From IMG/VR virus record IMGVR_UViG_3300020172_001782, positions 1-36,364 of that record: 36,364 nucleotides of DNA, one strand, 5' to 3'. The position numbers and the translations under genes were made by a program. Below, piece after piece: positions 7,565-14,754 of the stretch (position 1 is its first letter; every line of letters begins with the position of its first letter). The stretch is from a virus. Under the pieces are notes generated by a model. The model had not been told where the DNA came from, did not search any database, and saw nothing but the letters and a program-made list of their open reading frames with translations.

Positions 7565-8276
7565 ATTAGACACCCTGCCCCCTCTACATCGCCATTGGTT
7601 ACTAAGAAACTCCAATATCCCTAGTCGGTTCTTAGGGGTCGAGTTCTCTGACCTCAATACGAAATGCCCTGCTGAGGTAGCGGATTGGCTCGTTGATGCG
7701 TTGTCTGGTTCCGTCATCAAGCAGGTGGGTGGATTAGGACTGACAGGAGTCGGTCTCCTGCTTGATGGCGGACCAGGGCTTGGTAAAACAACTATGGCGG
7801 TCATATCTGCGATGGAGTTCGTCCGTCGTTTACCTAGCGATGATATTGAATCAAGAAAAATACTTAAGTACAGCAAGACAGATGATTACGGAATGCTTTC
7901 TCGTCCTATCTACTATCTAACATATCCAGAGTTTTTATCTTTAAAGAAGTCTAATTTTGATGCAGAACCTGATGAAAAACGAGAAGTATCTCGTATCATA
8001 GAAGGACTTCACGGAAGGGCTAAAGAAGATTGGCTCAATGTTCGGTTACTAATCCTTGACGATTTAGGTAAAGAATACGGAAGCAAATACGACGACTCAT
8101 CTTTTGATGAGATTTTACGCAGTCGATACGACCGTGCACTGCCTACAATAGTAACTACCAATGTTATGCTAGAAAACTGGGGAACCCAGTACAGCAAAGC
8201 AATGGAAAGTTTTGGTAACGAAGCATTCCAAAGAGTTCGCTTAGTAAATCAAGACTTACGGAGGGCTAGAGCATGA
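7548..8276 (+). CDS. DnaC/IstB-like AAA+ ATPase, probable helicase loader
   Basis: A 242-residue AAA+ protein from TTG 7548 (TTG 7554 is an alternative). It has a Walker A loop GPGLGKT at residues 75-81, a Walker B strand LLILDD at 167-172 and a sensor-1 region ending TTN at 203-205, with a C-terminal arginine-rich end. Length and motif order match the DnaC/IstB/DnaI family, which loads the ring helicase onto origin DNA. The DnaB-type helicase lies about 0.7 kb downstream and the initiator-like gene upstream. It overlaps its neighbours at both ends (ATGA at the 3' end). Confidence 0.8.
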   Translation: MKLSYKLDTLPPLHRHWLLRNSNIPSRFLGVEFSDLNTKCPAEVADWLVDALSGSVIKQVGGLGLTGVGLLLDGGPGLGKTTMAVISAMEFVRRLPSDDIESRKILKYSKTDDYGMLSRPIYYLTYPEFLSLKKSNFDAEPDEKREVSRIIEGLHGRAKEDWLNVRLLILDDLGKEYGSKYDDSSFDEILRSRYDRALPTIVTTNVMLENWGTQYSKAMESFGNEAFQRVRLVNQDLRRARA

Positions 8277-8572
8277 AAGGCTCACAATTGAACGATTGGC
8301 GTACTGTTCAGATATTTATTTCTCCAACAGGTGTACACGAAGTTCAACTTCGCCCTGATAGCGATGAACCACGCTGTAATTGTGCATCGTATAAAATTAG
8401 AACCTCTTGCAAACACACTAAATTTATTCAGGCTCGCATGGCAGAAAATGATGGGCACTATGCCATTCTGGTTCCAGAAAATGTTCCAGAAGAACTTGCT
8501 GAAGCAGCAAATGCAGACCCTATTAAGTTTAGAGAGTTTGTACTAAAGTATGCACGAGTTGAAATCTTGTGA
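8273..8572 (+). CDS. SWIM-like zinc-finger protein
   Basis: A 99-residue protein starting in an ATGA overlap. Cysteines at residues 35 and 37 (C-N-C), then C46 and H48 (S-C-K-H) form the CxCx(n)CxH signature of SWIM zinc fingers, preceded by a strand phrase (VHEVQL) typical of these domains. SWIM domains bind DNA or mediate protein contacts, and they occur in SNF2 helicases and transposases. Here the domain stands alone, between a helicase loader and a helicase, so an accessory replication role is likely. The C-terminal 40 residues (VPENVPEELAEAANADP) look helical. Confidence 0.65.
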   Translation: MKGSQLNDWRTVQIFISPTGVHEVQLRPDSDEPRCNCASYKIRTSCKHTKFIQARMAENDGHYAILVPENVPEELAEAANADPIKFREFVLKYARVEIL

Positions 8573-8985
8573 AAAACGGAGATATTTCTAACGAGACATC
8601 TCCTAGAGTAATTGTTTTAGCGGAAGTAATTGTAGACCGTAACGAAGAAACGAAAAAGAAGTTATTTAAAAGCAAAACAGTCTTAACATTAGGAGAGTTA
8701 CATCGATTAGAGTTAAGTAGTTTGTGGTCGTTAACAACTAAATATGGCTTGTCTACTGAGTTAGCAGGATTTGAGTCCGAAGATTGGACGCAAGAAATGC
8801 TAGACAAAATTATGGATATACTTGACCGACGTGGGGGTAATCCCTTTAACTATGCACAGATATACAGCACACCGCAAGAACTTGTAGGAGACCTACCGTA
8901 TCGGGTCAACTTACGAGGAGTAATAGACATACCAAGTCGAATAGCCTTGTATGGGTCACACGGAGTAGAACTACAGAACTTATAA
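8569..8985 (+). CDS. Hypothetical protein in replication operon
   Basis: A 138-residue protein from GTG 8569, overlapping the SWIM gene stop (GTGA). The first half is charged (DRNEETKKKLFKSK), the middle has helical LGELHRLELSSLWSL, and there is a W-T-Q-E-M-L-D-K-I-M-D-I-L-D helix. No known catalytic or binding motif can be recognised. A 30-base gap rich in AAGGTGGC separates it from the helicase gene. Its place between loader and helicase suggests a replication-associated factor. Confidence 0.5.
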   Translation: MKNGDISNETSPRVIVLAEVIVDRNEETKKKLFKSKTVLTLGELHRLELSSLWSLTTKYGLSTELAGFESEDWTQEMLDKIMDILDRRGGNPFNYAQIYSTPQELVGDLPYRVNLRGVIDIPSRIALYGSHGVELQNL

Positions 8986-9015
8986 GTCGCACAAGATGAA
9001 AAAAGGTGGCACAAG

Positions 9016-10269
9016 GTGGCAGCAGATAACGAACATCGACTGGTTAGCAAGGTAATACGAGATAGAGATATTCTCCCTGTATTACAACGTGGTCTAACAG
9101 TTGATTGGTTTTTAGATGATGACAATGTTGATGTCTGGAAGTTTGTTCTAAAGCACTACAGTGAGTACGCAGAAGTTCCTACTGCTGTAACAGTTAAAGA
9201 CCACTATCCCACCTACAAAATTTTAGATGTACAAGACACTCTAGAGTTCCTTGTTGACCAAGCCGTTTCTTTTCGTCGCAGACTTTTAATTAGGCAGGGT
9301 CTACAAAGTTCCGTTGACAAACTTACTAGCAACGACCACGAAGGTGCGTTGGTTGCTATGGAGTCAACAATTACACGAGTTAATACCTCTGGTGTAACTG
9401 GAACAAACGAACTTGATTTAACAAAAGATGCTGCTGCTCGATTTGCTGAGTATCAAGCATTAGCAAGTCACACTATGTTAGGCGTTCCCACAGGCTTCGA
9501 TGTCATCGACGAAGCAACTGCGGGTTTACAGGGCGGACAATTAGTTACGGTAATTGCCCCTCCAAAAACAGGAAAATCACAAATAGCACTTGCCATGGCT
9601 ATCCACACACATAGCAATGGCAATGTTCCAATGTTCCAGTCATTCGAAATGACAAACCGTGAACAACAACAACGTCACGACTCTATTCGTGCCAATGTTT
9701 CTCATGCTCGTTTACGGCGAGGAAAACTCTTTGCAGATGAAGAGCAACGTTATATTGAGATGTTGCAAGACATGGATGCAATGAAGGATTCCTTTCATTT
9801 AGTTGATGCGGTTAATGGTTTAACGGTTGCCTCCTTATCTGCGACCATTACCAAACTCAAACCAAGCATTGTATTTGTCGATGGTGTTTATCTCATGATG
9901 GATGAATTGACTGGCGAGATGAATACCCCTCAAGCAATTACCAACGTGACTCGTTCCTTAAAACGACTAGCACAAAGGCATGACATTCCTGTAGTTGTTA
10001 CTACTCAAACCCTGTTATGGAAAATGCGTGGAGGAAAGGTAACTGCAGACTCTATTGGTTACTCCTCTTCTTTCTTCCAAGACTCCGATGTAATTTTAGG
10101 TTTAGAGCCTGTACCTGATTATGAAGACCTACGTAACTTAAAGATTGTGGCTAGTCGTAACTGTGCTCCAAGAGAGGTAGTACTGACATGGAACTGGGAA
10201 ACTGGTTGTTTCCATGAAGAAATAAAGATGTCTAGTTGTGCAATATGTAAACGCGGAATTTTGCCGTGA
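9016..10269 (+). CDS. DnaB-type replicative DNA helicase
   Basis: A 417-residue protein from GTG 9016. Residues about 1-125 are a helical N-terminal region like that of DnaB-family helicases (NEHRLVSKVI, DILPVLQRGLTVDWF). The RecA-like core follows: PTGFDVIDEATAGL, Walker A APPKTGKS (K187, S188), a catalytic glutamate in FQSFEM (E211), Walker B IVFVDG (D289), and TTQ then QDSDVILGLE near the end. These are superfamily 4 helicase motifs. The C-terminus ends in a CAIC tail, an unusual addition. It unwinds the fork as a hexamer and should work with the loader and the primase gene that begins in its GTGA overlap. Confidence 0.88.
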   Translation: MAADNEHRLVSKVIRDRDILPVLQRGLTVDWFLDDDNVDVWKFVLKHYSEYAEVPTAVTVKDHYPTYKILDVQDTLEFLVDQAVSFRRRLLIRQGLQSSVDKLTSNDHEGALVAMESTITRVNTSGVTGTNELDLTKDAAARFAEYQALASHTMLGVPTGFDVIDEATAGLQGGQLVTVIAPPKTGKSQIALAMAIHTHSNGNVPMFQSFEMTNREQQQRHDSIRANVSHARLRRGKLFADEEQRYIEMLQDMDAMKDSFHLVDAVNGLTVASLSATITKLKPSIVFVDGVYLMMDELTGEMNTPQAITNVTRSLKRLAQRHDIPVVVTTQTLLWKMRGGKVTADSIGYSSSFFQDSDVILGLEPVPDYEDLRNLKIVASRNCAPREVVLTWNWETGCFHEEIKMSSCAICKRGILP

Positions 10270-11240
10270 CTTTAGATATTCCCGCACTTCTAGCAAAACT
10301 GTACGTGGATACTGTGAGAGAACGAGGCGATGAGATTCTTTGCCATTGTCCTTTACACGTGCAGAATACTGGCAAAGAAGATAGCAACCCTTCCTTCTGG
10401 ATAAACAAAGACACAGGGGCCAACCTATGTTTTTCATGTGGTTGGAAGGGGAGCATCTTCTCTTTAGTTGGAAATATTCGTGAGTTCTTTGACGAAGACG
10501 GAACAGTTGATTATGACCAAGTTAAGACTTGGCTTGCAAACACAAACGAAATATCCGTAGAGGAATTAAGTAAACGTTTAAAAGAGTCTAAAGATTACGT
10601 CTCGTTGCCTCCTCCACTTCCAATGTCAGAAGCACGCCTTGCTCTATTTATTGAACCGCCACAATGGGCACTAGATGCAAGAGGGGTTACAGCAGAAGCC
10701 TGTCGCAAACATCAGGTTCTTTGGAAAGACAAAGAATCTCGATGGATTTTGCCATTACGAGACCCCTACACTCTTGAGTTGTTAGGGTGGCAAGAAAAGT
10801 CTCAAGGTGGTCAAACCAGAGTATTTATGAATAGACCAGCAGGGCTAAAGAAGTCAACAACTTTTTTTGGTGTTCAACACATGATAAAAGAACGAGTGAT
10901 TGTAGTTGAGTCCCCTTTAGATGTAGTAAAACTTGATAGTTTAAATATCCCAGGCTCTGTTGCTGCATTAGGAGCCATGATTAGTGCTCCACAAATAAAG
11001 TTATTACGCAGGTCAGAGGTGGTAGTTGCTGCTTTTGATAATCCTTTTCTTGACCCTTCTGGGAAAAAAGCCTCTGAACAAATCTTAGAAATAGCCCGTA
11101 AGTTTGGTTTTGAATTAAAGTTCTTTAACTACCGTAACCCAGATACAAAAGATATTGGGGATATGTCTGAGGCTGATATTAAATTTGGTCTTGAAAATGC
11201 CAAAGACATGATTTTTGGAAAGAAGGCTTTTTTTGTTTAA
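10266..11240 (+). CDS. DnaG-type DNA primase
   Basis: A 324-residue protein from GTG 10266, overlapping the helicase stop. The zinc-binding domain is at the N-terminus: C26/C28 with H31 (CHCPLH), an NPSF phrase and the second pair C55-F-S-C58-G, as in CHC2 primase fingers. A Toprim-type domain follows: VIVVESPLD (acidic E near residue 214) and VVAAFDN about 40 residues later. It lacks the C-terminal helicase-interaction domain of bacterial DnaG and is shorter, like phage primases. It would make RNA primers for the neighbouring helicase and PolA. Confidence 0.85.
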   Translation: MTLDIPALLAKLYVDTVRERGDEILCHCPLHVQNTGKEDSNPSFWINKDTGANLCFSCGWKGSIFSLVGNIREFFDEDGTVDYDQVKTWLANTNEISVEELSKRLKESKDYVSLPPPLPMSEARLALFIEPPQWALDARGVTAEACRKHQVLWKDKESRWILPLRDPYTLELLGWQEKSQGGQTRVFMNRPAGLKKSTTFFGVQHMIKERVIVVESPLDVVKLDSLNIPGSVAALGAMISAPQIKLLRRSEVVVAAFDNPFLDPSGKKASEQILEIARKFGFELKFFNYRNPDTKDIGDMSEADIKFGLENAKDMIFGKKAFFV

Positions 11241-12801
11241 GGGAACTTTAAAACCGTATCAGGTAGAAGCCGTAGAAGAGATGGTAGTTAAAAAAAGGCT
11301 TTTAGTTGCTTATGAAATGGGTCTTGGAAAGACCTGTATGACAATTGCTGCTATGGAAAGGTTGCGAGGAAGAGAGCCTGTTCTAATCATTGCTTTAGCA
11401 AGCCTTAAGTACCAATGGGCAAGCGAAATCTCAAAGTTCTCTGATGCAACCTCTATTGTTATTGATGGCTCTAAGCCAACACGCACTTTGCAATATGCAG
11501 ATGCTGGTCACTTTGACTACGTAATTACTAACTACGAATCAATTGTTAATGACTGGGAGTTGTTGCGTTACCTAACTTTTAGCGGAGTTGTATGCGACGA
11601 AGCCACCGCTATAAAGGGGTTTAGGTCTAAAAGAACAAAGAAAGTAAAGGACCTATCTAGTGCAGTCCCTATTCGGTTTGCTTTAACTGGCACTCCAATT
11701 CAAAATGGAAAGCCAGAAGAGTTGTACAGCATTATGCAGTTCGTACAACCAGGATTACTTGGAAGGTTTGATTTGTTTGACAAGACCTTTATTGTGCGTA
11801 ATAACTTTGGCGGGGTACAGAGATACCGCAATCTTCCGTTACTACATGAGAAGATTAAAGAAGCGTCAGTTAGGAAGGCTCAGTCAGACCCTGATGTTGC
11901 CCCCTACCTACCCGCCACTATCCATTTAGACCCTATCAAGGTCAAACTAAACAGCAAGACTAGAGATGTCTATGAAAAAATTGCCATGGATTTATCTAAT
12001 GAACTACAAGAAGCCCAAGAGTTATACGGAAGTAACTTTTCTCTAGAGGCTCATTACGGACAGGGCCACCAACCAGGCAGCCCAAGTGATGCTTTGCGTG
12101 GCTCCATAATGTCTAAGATAACTTCTTTAAGGATGCTGTGTGACCACCCATCTCTTTTAGTTGAAAGTTCAACTAAATATAAAAAGTCTGAGGGGCAAAA
12201 TGGCAGTTCCTACGTCTACTCCTTAGATGTCAGTGGTCACCTAGATAATGTTTCTAAGAACCATTCAAAGTTGGAGGCAGTTGTGGATTACGTGGTTGAC
12301 CATCTAGATACAGATGATAATTCCAAGGTAGTTATATTTGTTAGTTACCTAGGAATGCTGCCTTTGTTAAAGAAGGAACTTTTGTTAAAGAAGATTGACT
12401 CTCGTCTATATTCTGGCGAAATGAACGCAAAAGACAAAGAAACGGCAAAATTAGAATTTCAAACTTCTTCAGAAGTTAGGGTTTTAATTTCGTCTGATGC
12501 TGGTGGGTATGGCGTAGACCTACCTCAAGCCAACCTACTGATAAACTACGATTTACCGTGGTCCTCTGGTGCAGCAGTACAACGAAACTCTAGAATCCGC
12601 AGAGCCTCAAGTACTTGGAAGTCTGTGATTATTCAAGACTTCTTAGTTTTAAACTCTATAGAAGAAAGACAGTTCGACATGCTGAATCAGAAAAATGCTG
12701 TTGCTGATGCTGTTTTAGACGGCACAGGCATAAACAAAAAGGGAGGTGTTGACTTAACTGTCGGCAGCCTTCTAAACTTTTTAATCAAGAACCAAATCTA
12801 A
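11233..12801 (+). CDS. SNF2-family DEAD/DEAH helicase
   Basis: An about 522-residue superfamily 2 ATPase. Motif I is MGLGKT (residues about 29-34), motif II DEAT (122-125), motif III LTGTP (151-155). The C-terminal domain has VVIFVSYLG, SSDAGGYGVDLPQA (motif V) and the arginine-finger motif QRNSRIRR (motif VI). I prefer TTG 11233, six bases after AGAAGG and directly before the family-typical L-K-P-Y-Q; TTG 11215 would add six residues. Phage SNF2 proteins are thought to remodel protein-DNA complexes at forks or during recombination. The coding sequence overlaps the end of the primase. Confidence 0.85.
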   Translation: MFKGTLKPYQVEAVEEMVVKKRLLVAYEMGLGKTCMTIAAMERLRGREPVLIIALASLKYQWASEISKFSDATSIVIDGSKPTRTLQYADAGHFDYVITNYESIVNDWELLRYLTFSGVVCDEATAIKGFRSKRTKKVKDLSSAVPIRFALTGTPIQNGKPEELYSIMQFVQPGLLGRFDLFDKTFIVRNNFGGVQRYRNLPLLHEKIKEASVRKAQSDPDVAPYLPATIHLDPIKVKLNSKTRDVYEKIAMDLSNELQEAQELYGSNFSLEAHYGQGHQPGSPSDALRGSIMSKITSLRMLCDHPSLLVESSTKYKKSEGQNGSSYVYSLDVSGHLDNVSKNHSKLEAVVDYVVDHLDTDDNSKVVIFVSYLGMLPLLKKELLLKKIDSRLYSGEMNAKDKETAKLEFQTSSEVRVLISSDAGGYGVDLPQANLLINYDLPWSSGAAVQRNSRIRRASSTWKSVIIQDFLVLNSIEERQFDMLNQKNAVADAVLDGTGINKKGGVDLTVGSLLNFLIKNQI

Positions 12802-12811
12802 GGAGAGCAAC

Positions 12812-13255
12812 ATGGCAAGAGCAGCAGATGCACCACGGGAGTTTAGTGGTGACGATTTAGTATCACAGGCAAGAGAGTACGTATCTGCAAAAAAGAACAT
12901 CGATATGTACGAAGAACGCACTAAAGAGTTAAAGACATCGCTCTTTTTGCATATCGAAAATGACGGGTTTGAAGACGACAAGGGAAACATTTGGCTGGAA
13001 CTCCCTGAACCAATAGATGAGTTTTTAAGCATTCAAAAGCAAAAGCGAGTCACACAGAAGATTGATAAGTCTAGTGAAACCGCTATCGAAGCAATCAAAG
13101 CAAAAGGCTTAGGCGACCGTTTACTGAAGATGGTTGAAAACGTAGACGAAGATGAACTAATGGCTGCCGTATACGACGGCACGCTAACTGAAGAAGAAGT
13201 AGAAAGTATGTTCCCTACAAAGGTTGTATGGGCACTTACTTTGAGTAAGAAGTAA
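12812..13255 (+). CDS. Hypothetical protein with N-terminal coiled coil
   Basis: A 147-residue protein from ATG 12812 behind AAGGAGAGC. Residues about 15-55 form a charged helix likely to coil (AREYVSAKKNIDMYEERTKEL). A beta segment follows (GNIWLELPEP), and the C-terminus is acidic, ending EEVESMFPTKVVWAL. I recall similar small proteins in phage replication regions but no assigned function. The neighbours are SNF2 helicase upstream and a small helical protein downstream, with gaps of only 10 and 3 bases, so they are one operon. Confidence 0.55.
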   Translation: MARAADAPREFSGDDLVSQAREYVSAKKNIDMYEERTKELKTSLFLHIENDGFEDDKGNIWLELPEPIDEFLSIQKQKRVTQKIDKSSETAIEAIKAKGLGDRLLKMVENVDEDELMAAVYDGTLTEEEVESMFPTKVVWALTLSKK

Positions 13256-13258
13256 CAA

Positions 13259-13516
13259 ATGCACCCAGAAAAACAGTGGGAACCTAAAACCCCTAAGTCA
13301 AAAGCAATTTCTTCTTTGTCAGAAGAAGGAAAACTTTCTCAAATTCCAACAGGGTCAAATATTCGTGCAAGAATTGTTGCTGACCTAACAACTGAGTACA
13401 TTGCTCACCTTGAACTTGTTATTAATGCTTTGAAAAAAGGCGACACTAACAAAGCAGTTGAGTATGAGATTTGGGCTAAGGCATTAAAACAAGCGATTGC
13501 AATTGCGACTGAATAA
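13259..13516 (+). CDS. Small hypothetical helical protein
   Basis: An 85-residue protein beginning three bases after the previous stop, using the GAGTAAGAAG sequence at the end of that gene as a weak ribosome-binding site. The first 45 residues are polar and Lys/Ser-rich. The remainder is a probable helical hairpin (YIAHLELVINALKKGDTNKAVEYEIWAKALKQAIAIA). It directly abuts the MerR-like gene. No recognised domain. Confidence 0.5.
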   Translation: MHPEKQWEPKTPKSKAISSLSEEGKLSQIPTGSNIRARIVADLTTEYIAHLELVINALKKGDTNKAVEYEIWAKALKQAIAIATE

Positions 13517-13990
13517 ATGCCAGGACTACGCGGAGAAGATGAGATTCTAAAAGCCTTTGCCGACCTTGAATACAAACCAGGGTCAAGACAAAAGCGAAGA
13601 GCCGATTCTCCTACTGCTCAAAAACGTCGTGCAATTGCTGAAAACGATTGGGACGTTAACCCAGTTGTTAAAACCCTTGGGGGAAAAGAAACTGAAGTTT
13701 TCACGATTGGTGCAATGGCAAAGGCTCTTGAAAAGAGCATCATTAGCATTAGGTCGTGGGAAAAAAAGGGGTACATACCCCGTGCTCCATATCGTTTACG
13801 TTCTAAAACCTTAAATGGTCAGAAAGTAAGCGGAAATCGCGTCTATACAAGGGAACTTATAGAGATAGCGATTGACGAGTTTTCTAAAAGAGGTCTTTTA
13901 GGAACTGCTCGTGTAGAATGGTCTTTGCATACAGACCTTACCCACGCGATTGTGTCACGTTGGAAAGATGCTGTAGCAGAGAGTCAATAG
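13517..13990 (+). CDS. MerR-like helix-turn-helix DNA-binding protein
   Basis: A 157-residue protein whose ATG follows the previous TAA directly. After a basic N-terminus with RRADS and QKRRAIAE, the phrase VFTIGAMAKALEKSIISIRSWEKKG followed by YIPRAPYR (about residues 70-100) closely matches the MerR/excisionase winged helix: tyrosine- or tryptophan-containing recognition helix followed by a G-x-I/L-P wing. The C-terminal half (YTRELIEIAIDEFSKRGLL) is helical. It lacks a metal-binding dimerisation helix, so it is MerR-like only in fold. It may regulate the replication operon or bind the phage origin. Confidence 0.6.
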   Translation: MPGLRGEDEILKAFADLEYKPGSRQKRRADSPTAQKRRAIAENDWDVNPVVKTLGGKETEVFTIGAMAKALEKSIISIRSWEKKGYIPRAPYRLRSKTLNGQKVSGNRVYTRELIEIAIDEFSKRGLLGTARVEWSLHTDLTHAIVSRWKDAVAESQ

Positions 13991-14038
13991 ACCTCACATC
14001 CACTAGAGAGCGAAAGCCTCATAACCGAAAGCAGACAC

Positions 14039-14689
14039 ATGTCAATCACACAACCAACAGTCAATGCAGATACATATTTAGATGCAGATGACGAGAATGC
14101 AAAACCAAAAGTCGGAACAACCGTTCAATCTGGTTGGGATTCAGCCGATGCCCTACTACGTCAAGACACCACAGAGTTTCCAACTGATTTTAAATTCAGC
14201 GAAGAACCTCAACTAATTAAATTCCTAGAAGACGGACCATTCCGTGTGTATGAACAGCACTGGATTGAAAGAACTGGGAAAAAGTCATTTGTTGCTTTAG
14301 AACAAGATGACCCACTTACAGATTTACTTGGAAGTAAGCCAAGAGCACGTTTTGCTTTTAACGTACTCGCATTGAGCGGTGAAACACAGACTGTTCAAAT
14401 CCTGACTGCTCCTCCTTCATTTGCACGTCAAATTCGCCGTGCACACGAAGACGACAGAAAAGGACCTCTAAGCAAAGAGTTTTGGGAAGTTTCTCGTATG
14501 GGAAATGGACCTACAACTCAATACACCCTTAACTATGTTCGAGGTCGTGACCTTGAAGAAGAGTGGAGTGTAAGCCTTGAAAAAGTAAACGAACTGGTTA
14601 AAAACGCAGTTTGCTTTACACCCGACGCTATTAAAGAAACACCTCGTGAAGAGATGTTAAAAATTGCTCGTGAAGTAGCAGGAGCATAA
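14039..14689 (+). CDS. Probable phage single-stranded DNA-binding protein
   Basis: A 216-residue protein. The acidic N-terminal about 35 residues are followed by a beta-rich core with IKFLEDGPFRVYEQHWIE, then SFVALEQDDPLTDLLGSKPRARFAFNV, a layout I associate with phage SSB proteins of the gp32-like type, which often carry a CPLC zinc pair where this protein has DPLT. The C-terminal region is helical. It lies just before PolA and is followed by a terminator, as expected for a protein needed in large amounts. The identification is by remembered pattern and context, so moderate. No strong Shine-Dalgarno precedes ATG 14039. Confidence 0.5.
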   Translation: MSITQPTVNADTYLDADDENAKPKVGTTVQSGWDSADALLRQDTTEFPTDFKFSEEPQLIKFLEDGPFRVYEQHWIERTGKKSFVALEQDDPLTDLLGSKPRARFAFNVLALSGETQTVQILTAPPSFARQIRRAHEDDRKGPLSKEFWEVSRMGNGPTTQYTLNYVRGRDLEEEWSVSLEKVNELVKNAVCFTPDAIKETPREEMLKIAREVAGA

Positions 14690-14703
14690 TTTACTGAGCA
14701 CAA

Positions 14704-14740
14704 GGGGAGTCTGTGCCGTCACACAGACTCCCCACTTTTA
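14704..14740 (+). terminator. Intrinsic terminator between SSB-like gene and polA
   Basis: A perfect 12-bp stem, GGGGAGTCTGTG at 14704-14715 pairing with CACAGACTCCCC at 14722-14733 across a six-base loop, is followed by ACTTTTA. The hairpin ends 21 bases before the polA ATG. It could stop most transcripts after the SSB-like gene, letting only part of them continue into polA. Confidence 0.8.
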
Positions 14741-14754
14741 TAGCAAGGGGCATC

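Noticed and set aside
7559-7876. 105-codon minus-strand frame opposite the DnaC-like gene
   Set aside because: It covers the Walker A region of the loader gene; shadow composition and no start signals.
13991-14038. Small GCGAAAGC hairpin before the SSB-like gene
   Set aside because: Only a short bulged stem with a GAAA loop and no T-run; too weak to call a terminator or riboswitch.
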